Source of the DNA: Beroe ovata
Lineage: Eukaryota > Ctenophora > Nuda > Beroida > Beroidae
DNA length: 12,518 bases
Direction of reading: 5' to 3'
Assembly: GCA_946803715.1 (NCBI GenBank)
Contig: CAMPET010000136.1
Span: forward strand, 123,131 to 135,648
This document shows, one piece after another, positions 7,200 through 12,518 of the stretch (the stretch's first letter is position 1; each line of letters opens with the position of its first letter). Both the position numbers and the translations under genes were made by a program. The notes under the pieces are model-generated. The model saw nothing but the letters and a program-made list of their open reading frames with translations, did not search any database and was not told where the DNA came from.

Positions 7200-10100
7200 A
7201 TGGCTATAGCTGTTGTCATACATACTCTTATGATGAGCAGTTTGGCACCGGTGGCTCAAGGTGCCGAATCTGGTTAGTTCAAAAACTATTAGTCACAAGC
7301 ACTTTACCGCAACATATTTCTCCGTTTGATCTTAATCTACTCCACGGCAGAGATAAATGATCAAATACTTTTAGATATCGACTGTCAACTAACGGAGTAT
7401 GGGGGCTTCATGAAAAGATTTTGTACACATAGGAACGGACAGACGTTCTTTCAGTGCTTCAACTCTGACGTATACTACGATGTCCCCTATATAAATATTA
7501 TGTGTCCAGAGGACAGACAATTTTATCAGCTATGTGGCTTTACACATGACTTAGATGAAGCACTTAGAAAAGATGTTAGTTATAGGGAAAGTATACCCGG
7601 TGCATTATGTGGGGATTTTCTCTGTTTTACGATTCAAAGTACACTTATCCACGGTGCATATGATTTCACTCAAATAAGATGCAATGAGTTACACGACTGT
7701 TTCAACACGCCTCTAGATGAGGTGGGCTGTGATTATGCTGAGGGCGAAGATTATAAGTTGTTAGTGACCGGTTACAAGTTAAATTCAGATCTGTTCTGTA
7801 ATGATTTGTGTGAAGCTTCTGTATGTGAAGATGAAGCCAACTGCAATGGGTTTCTATATGGGTTCTATTGCAAGGGCAAGAACCAAGATCTGGTTTACAT
7901 TAATCCGAGGATGATATGTGATAATTACTCAGATTGTGAAGACGGCAGGGATGAGAAACATTGTGGATTCAACCAGAATTATGTTATGTGTCCAATGGTT
8001 GTATCGTTATCCCCACGTAACATCCGATTGAAAGCTTTCATGAGGTGTTCGGTTCCTCCTGCTACTGGCGGCGCCATCTGCTTGAATTTCATAGACCAGA
8101 CAAACTGTAGTGACGTGGGGAGAGTCGCTTTCTCCTGTTCAGTAGGAGGCTACCAGACAACCATATCGAGATTCATTGTCTGTAGGAAAGGTGGTTCGGA
8201 TCATCTGTGTGATGATAATTTGGAGAACTGGTGTGAATCAGTGACACCAGGGTGCTACACACACAAACACAGAATTTGTGATCACAATCCAGACTGTACC
8301 GATCTTAGTGACGAGACAAATGAAATGTGTTCACAAGTTACTGTTAAGACATGCATTCGACGAGGAAAACCGGGGACATATCTACCGATACCAGTTTCTT
8401 GGCTAATGGATGATTTTATCGACTGTGTAGACGGAGAGGATGAGGATACCAAACTTTGGGTAACCTGTGGATCGGAGGCAACCCATAGATTTGTACCGGA
8501 AAACGAATATCACCTTTGCCGTGACGTATTTCTCTGTCAAGATGGTTATGTTGAGTTCAGATCCCTCTGTGACGGCGTTGAAAGTTGCGGGTCTGAAAAT
8601 CTTGTGTGTTCAGTGTCGAGGAGTTTTCCAAATATCTATTCTAGTCTAGAGTTATATGAACTACGGGGGGAGACCAAATTTTACACCATGCTATTCTGTA
8701 GCAAAGGAATGTCAAGCATAGTATATCTCGAAAATGATTTGTGCACAGAATCATCTTTTCGATACCCAAAGCACACTGTTCTTGGATTGAACGACAGAAA
8801 ATTGCTGGTACCAGTTAGAAAAAGATCCTGTGACCATCTGTTTGGAGAAAACTACGTTTTCATGAGCTGCACTTCCAGCCATAATTTGTGTGAGAATTCA
8901 GTGTGCCCCCTCAAAGACGATTTTCCTCGCCACGATTCTTGTTCTTCCCAGTTTAAGCAGAGAATAAAGACCTATGCTAGTCGTGGCTCCGGGTATATGA
9001 ATGCCTATCTGACCTTCCTCAACAGGAAAGATGGGTTATATAGTAATGAGAACTTTGTTTGTGATCAACAGACAAGATGCATTGCCTTTTCGAAAGTTTG
9101 TGATCTTACTCTTGACTGTGCTGATAAGTCGGACGAATCAAAGTGCACTAATCATTTCAGGTGCTCCACTGATGGACAGCTCATCCCAAAGACACAGAAG
9201 TGTGACGGCAAGTTCAATTGTTTAGACTTATCGGATGAATGTAATGAGCAATGTTCCAAAGAACTACTTAATGGTATGAGCAAAAAGATGGTAGCTTGGT
9301 TCTTTGGACTCTCAGCAATTATAACGAATGCATTTGCCTTCATCAAGAATTTACAGAGTGCAGTTGATACTAAAAATTATAGGACTCTTGAAAACAGAAT
9401 GTATTTATCACTCATCAACATAGGGGACCTTTCGATGGGCGTTTATCTCTTAATATTGGCATCTATGGATACTCATTTCGGTAACAAGTATTGCAATGAG
9501 CAAACTAGTTGGCTCTCTGAAAAGAAATTGTGCTCTTTGTTAGGGATTCTCAGCACGTTTGGATCGCTGCTGTCGATATATTGCATGACTATTTTAAGTT
9601 TAATTCGAGTAAAAACCGTGAGAAAGTCATTGCATGAGACGTCAACGCTAACCAAAGAAAGGTTTATACTTTTAATGGTTCAGTTATTTCTTGTGATAAC
9701 AGTTTCCACTTTCATAGCAGTTGTCCCTTTGTCTGCCCATGTAGAAGATTTTTTTGTCAATGGCCAGTTCTATGATCCGCATCAGAAAATTCTTATAGGA
9801 TTCCCAAATAAAGCTGATCATCTCAATGTGATAATCCGATACTATGGGAGAATGCAAAAGAAAATACTGAAGTGGAAGTTTATTAATGAACTTGTGGGAG
9901 GTATGTTTTCAACGGAATATGGGGGTCTGAAAAAAAGGAAGCTAGATTTCTATGGAAATGATGGTACATGTATGTTCAAGTATTTCGTTACAACTTCTGA
10001 CCCACAGAAAGAATTTGTTTGGGCTATATTGCTTTGCAACTTGGTATGCTTCTTTATCATCACTGCTTCATACATAGCCATAGCAAGCAAAGCAATGAAC

Positions 10101-10595
10101 TCGTCTGCAACCCTTGGTGAAAGGTTCAAGAAAAGACAACTGGCTACTCAGAGGAAGATAACTGCTATAATATTGACGGATTGTCTTTGCTGGATCCCCT
10201 TCATAATCGTGTGCATACTGCACTCACTTGAGGTTTTCGATGCCACAGAATGGTACTCTCTGTTTTCTGTCATGATCTTGCCCCTCAACTCAGTAGTCAA
10301 TCCACTACTTTATGGAGATGCGATTGACAAAATGAGAGATGTCATTGACAGGTGTTCAAATAAACACCATCCCCGAATACGTAATAAAGTGGCCAATGTT
10401 GAAATGGTCAATGTGGTGGAGCACAATGAAAGTGATTCGGTAAGACATATCTTCCTGATAACATGATCCAACTGACACAAAGTGCTTTTTGACATATAAT
10501 AGCGAATATTGCAGGTCCGGAAAGCAGATGCTGCAGAGCATGGTAGCCACGATATCGATTCACCGCTAGAAGACTCCAGAGTTACGTCATTCTGA
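7200..10595 (+). CDS. LDLa-domain rhodopsin-class GPCR, LGR/RXFP/GRL101-like (join 7200-7272, 7351-10439, 10515-10595)
   Basis: Spliced product is 1080 residues. Residues 1-24 (MAIAVVIHTLMMSSLAPVAQ...) look like a signal peptide. The cysteine-rich ectodomain (to about 660) holds several LDLa or LDLa-like modules ending near 151, 229, 351, 397, 444, 623 and 659. The clearest carry CDNYSDCEDGRDEKHC, CDHNPDCTDLSDE and CDLTLDCADKSDESKC, with Ca-ligand acidic residues; those near 397 and 444 are degenerate. No leucine-rich repeats are seen. The 7TM domain (about 671-1013) shows N684 in TM1, NIGDLSMGVYLL in TM2, C752 in TM3, TDCLCWIP in TM6 and NSVVNPLLY in TM7. FYGNDGTC in ECL2 matches the LGR/RXFP pattern. 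Its role would be as a plasma-membrane receptor; ligand unknown. Oddities are DRY replaced by IRV and an ECL2 of about 95 residues. In-frame ATGs at 6924 and 6963 could add 92 or 79 residues; 7200 is preferred for the signal peptide and promoter spacing, though its Kozak context is weak. Confidence 0.85.
7273..7350 (+). other. Intron 1 of the GPCR gene (78 bp, phase 1)
   Basis: The donor is TCTG|GTTAGT and the acceptor CCACGGCAG|AG, with CTTAATC as a branch-point candidate about 20 bases upstream of the acceptor. The exon 1 frame hits TAG at 7275-7277 inside the intron, and the exon 2 frame has a TAG at 7290-7292, so neither side is translatable through it. Splicing joins G to AG to make a Glu codon and places a signal peptide directly on the ectodomain, which otherwise has no ATG near its start. 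Confidence 0.75.
10440..10514 (+). other. Intron 2 of the GPCR gene (75 bp, phase 0)
   Basis: The donor is GATTCG|GTAAGA and the acceptor ATATTGCAG|GTCCGG. If retained, translation adds VRHIFLIT and stops at 10464-10466. If removed, it continues for 26 codons beginning VRKADAAEHG and ends SRVTSF, stop 10593-10595. The open downstream frame and strong donor favour splicing. Confidence 0.7.
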
Positions 10596-10735
10596 TATCT
10601 ACAACTATTTCTGAACTTCCCTAAGTTAGGAACTCAACATGGAACTAGCTCATGCAACAGCTAGTGTTGACCTCACTGCTTTGCTTTCGAAAGCTAAGAT
10701 GCTTTTAAATAAAACAATGTGCTGTATATCTTATT
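10596..10735 (+). other. 3' UTR of the GPCR gene
   Basis: Sequence between the stop codon at 10593-10595 and the expected cleavage region 10-30 bases after the AATAAA at 10708. No other coding signal is seen. The exact 3' end is inferred. Confidence 0.5.
10708..10713 (+). terminator. Polyadenylation signal AATAAA
   Basis: Canonical AATAAA about 113 bases after the exon 3 stop codon. It is followed by a GT/T-rich stretch (TGTGCTGTATATCTTATTC) typical of the downstream element. Confidence 0.65.
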
Positions 10736-11523
10736 CTTTTTCTTGGAACCCGAAGTTTTGATAGTTTTCTTTATCGCAGTTTGCCGTCCAGTCCACGGTT
10801 TACGATATTCATAATATTTTTTGCTAGTTGCTGTATTCTACCATTGTATGGCAAAATTAATAATTTAACGGAAATCCCTGTTGACCAATGAAAGCAAAGT
10901 ATGCTAGTGTGTGTGAGTGTGTGTTGTGTTGTTTTAATCCACCGTACTGCAGTACTACGCTAGTACCACATCATTTACCATAATAATAGTCTGTATGATG
11001 GAGCTACTCTATTATCTAATCTTAGATTGAGTCATAAGTCAATGTACACGTCAACTATAATAGTTAGATCCCATATAGAATATAGGTCTCTCATAGTGGT
11101 CTCATAAAGTAAATTTCAATTCCATTTACAGCAGCTATAATGTTCATACGACAACCAACACGCATCTGGTCAAAGTGATGAGAGTTCAGAATACTATCAT
11201 CAGAATACTATCGTCTATCATCAGAAAACCATCATCAGACTACCATTCCCACAAATAACGATTGATATCCCGTCACAGGAGCCAGTACTGCAGACATACA
11301 GTCCACTGCCGCAGACTTTCTGTCAATGAAATAACTGTGACTTCTCTGTTCAATTTTTAGAGAGGATGGAATTTACCTATATCGATACACATTTGCGGGA
11401 AGGAGCATAATGATATGATCTATTTAGGGAACAAGCCATGGGTAGTATGATACCCTTATAATTTACATGATATAACTTATTAAGCTGGCGATGCGATGAT
11501 GATCATAGGTATGCATGATCTGC
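10736..11523. other. Intergenic stretch, no firm gene
   Basis: AT-rich. It contains a short interrupted (GT)n tract at about 10905-10931, a 12-bp palindrome GTACTGCAGTAC at 10944-10955, and a degenerate ATCATCAGAATACT repeat at about 11198-11245. A 62-codon stop-to-stop frame at 11141-11329 reads like a Q/S/P-rich protein but has no clean splice acceptor at its start, so I do not call it. Confidence 0.4.
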
Positions 11524-11551
11524 AACCGTTTAAAACCGTTTAAAACCGTTT
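11524..11551. repeat. Three tandem AACCGTTT units (10-bp period)
   Basis: AACCGTTT occurs three times, with AA between units. The complement contains AACGG, the core of Myb-type sites, so it could be a cluster of such sites at near one helical turn. It could equally be an ordinary short tandem repeat. Confidence 0.5.
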
Positions 11552-11573
11552 CCACTCTTTCCAACTCAATTAC

Positions 11574-11594
11574 ATATTATACTAAGTATAATAT
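11574..11594. repeat. 10-bp-arm AT-rich palindrome
   Basis: ATATTATACT and AGTATAATAT flank a single central A; all ten positions pair. Function unknown. Confidence 0.5.
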
Positions 11595-11896
11595 AGACAG
11601 GAAAGAGATCTGTGTGTTTTTGCTGAATCACTCACCAGAAAACTTCTGCTTCTTCCCGGTACTGAGTTCAATTGATACTATCTAGTGGCTCTGTCTCTGT
11701 CTGAGTATAGGTATTTGTTATTAAGTACTACCTGATCGGTTACATATTGTGCGTCCAAGTTCCGTGAACACTGTGAAATGCTGTGGAAGGTTATCGGGAA
11801 ACTTAAAACCCCGCCCAATTAAGATTTGTTAACAACCAACAAATTTCGTCCTCCCAAGATATTTCCTTGTGTTTGACTTGACACCCCTGTTTTCAG

Positions 11897-11988
11897 AGCA
11901 AGTGGACATGGTCAACTCACTGAGTGAAGGGAAACATCATCTTGGTGACTTTCTCCCTGAGGAGGAATTACAAAAGTTCATGACCAGG
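11897..11988 (+). CDS. Internal exon of a SUGP1-like splicing factor (partial gene)
   Basis: A clean internal exon: acceptor CCCTGTTTTCAG|AG, 92 coding bases (phase 1 in, phase 0 out), donor CCAGG|GTAATG. It encodes about 30 residues, including QVDMVNSLSE then GKHHLGDFLPEEELQKFMTR. The GKHxxGDFLPxxELxKFM pattern matches, from memory, the stretch just before the G-patch in SUGP1 (SURP and G-patch domain protein 1, formerly SF4), a nuclear factor in branch-point recognition. No SURP-domain exon is visible upstream and no G-patch exon downstream to the window end, so it is an orphan here. The 5' exons would have to fit the roughly 1.15 kb after the receptor polyA signal, where I find none. Possible explanations are a gene broken by assembly, a relic exon, or short exons I missed. 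Confidence 0.6.
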
Positions 11989-12273
11989 GTAATGGGCAAT
12001 TTGATAATTGATGATTATTAAATGCATATTTCATATGCAAGTTTGTCAATGTTTCCGGCCCTCTTGATCGATGAAGCATTCATGCATTTTTACATTTTTT
12101 CTTTCAGTATTCCTTATTGTGAAATTCCTGTTTCATAGCTGTGTGTACTGTGTGTGTCCCTGTGTAATATGCGTGAGTGCAAGACGTATAACAAAGACCA
12201 ATATTTTATTATCTGGTATAATAATGACAGCTGTGAGTATCAGTTGTATTGATATTGATAAGGGACGGTAGCA
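11989..12273. other. Intron or intergenic DNA after the SUGP1-like exon
   Basis: AT-rich, with a small TGCATAT/ATATGCA hairpin at 12023-12039. TTTTTTCTTTCAG at about 12094-12106 is a good-looking acceptor, but every frame after it stops within a few dozen bases and none resembles the expected SUGP1 continuation. Confidence 0.4.
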
Positions 12274-12298
12274 AGAGAGAGAGAGACGTGACGTCACG
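12274..12298. promoter_or_regulatory. (GA)n tract abutting a CRE-type palindrome
   Basis: A short GA repeat runs straight into CGTGACGTCACG (12287-12298), a 12-bp perfect palindrome containing the full cAMP-response element TGACGTCA bound by CREB/ATF bZIP factors. Whether it acts on any gene here is unknown. Confidence 0.4.
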
Positions 12299-12450
12299 AC
12301 AAAATTATCGATAATTCATATCACTGTGATTTTTATTGAGATGTTTTATTGTTATATGATTATGGTATAATGAGCTCCAACTTGTGCGTTGTCTGTTATA
12401 GGAGAGGGTGTCCCTGTGTGATGCAAAGGTTCTGGTCTCCTCATACATTA
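12299..12450. other. Intergenic or intronic DNA, no gene seen
   Basis: AT-rich sequence between the CRE-like palindrome and the terminal microsatellite. TCTGTTATAG at about 12391-12402 resembles an acceptor, but no convincing exon follows it. Confidence 0.4.
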
Positions 12451-12518
12451 CATACAGTATACACAGACATACAAGCATACAGTATACACAGACACACACA
12501 CACACACACACACACACA
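12451..12518. repeat. Compound repeat and (CA)n microsatellite at right edge
   Basis: A 19-base unit CATACAGTATACACAGACA occurs at 12451-12469 and again at 12476-12494, then passes into a pure CA tract to the last base. Both window ends lie in CA repeats, consistent with contig breaks at microsatellites. Confidence 0.85.

Noticed and set aside
7326-10466. Receptor called as a single-exon gene starting at 7326 and ending at 10466
   Set aside because: Position 7326 is TTG, the frame has no signal peptide, and splice sites on both ends give an in-frame leader and a longer tail.
12071-12271. 66-codon plus-strand frame after the SUGP1-like exon
   Set aside because: Composition is that of TG-rich non-coding DNA, it does not match the expected SUGP1 continuation, and it shows no domain.
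12305-12517. Minus-strand frame running into the right-edge microsatellite
   Set aside because: It begins with a VCVCVC run encoded by the CA repeat and has no other support.
1-12518. tRNA, rRNA, CRISPR, bacterial operon or viral genes
   Set aside because: I saw no A/B-box tRNA pattern, no regular spacer array, no ribosome-binding sites or tightly packed genes, and no polymerase, capsid or integrase motifs.

Overview
The window looks like nuclear DNA of an invertebrate animal, not a prokaryote. It has dense (CA)n microsatellites, spliceosomal GT-AG introns, a class A 7TM receptor with an LDL-receptor class A (LDLa) ectodomain, and an exon resembling the splicing factor SUGP1. The introns I can support or propose are only 57-78 bp, and multi-LDLa rhodopsin-like receptors are typical of early-branching or spiralian animals. 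A sponge or another compact-genome invertebrate is therefore plausible, but the species cannot be fixed from this sequence.

Left third (1-5136): no convincing gene. It is a mosaic of two repeated segments, A (about 1.3 kb) and B (about 0.9 kb), stitched by single N characters at 1326, 1800 and 2878. The order is A1, N, partial A', N, CA tract, B1, N, B2, A2. A1 and A2 are diverged over their first ~365 bases and then appear identical to the end, microsatellites included. B1 and B2 are identical over their first ~480 bases and then diverge. This fits unmerged haplotypes of one B-CA-A locus better than true tandem duplication.

Middle (5137-7199): intergenic. It holds a TGTACA cluster, a possible minus-strand terminal gene fragment (two exons around a 57-bp intron at 5526-5582), a hairpin-rich and locally GC-rich block at about 6440-6850 that looks repeat-derived, and a candidate promoter with a GTCACGTGAC palindrome and a TATATAT box at 7102-7128.

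Main gene (about 7200-10595, + strand): a three-exon LDLa-type GPCR related to the LGR/RXFP/GRL101 group. Exon 1 supplies a signal peptide, exon 2 (3089 bp) encodes the ectodomain and all seven membrane helices, and exon 3 adds a C-terminal tail ending in T-S-F. Both introns (7273-7350 and 10440-10514) keep the reading frame exactly. A polyadenylation signal lies at 10708.

Right part (10596-12518): intergenic DNA with short tandem and palindromic motifs. A single orphan exon at 11897-11988 encodes a SUGP1-like GKHHLGDFLPEEELQKFM segment. The window ends in a CRE-like palindrome and another (CA)n tract. The receptor and the SUGP1-like exon lie on the same strand but have no evident functional link.
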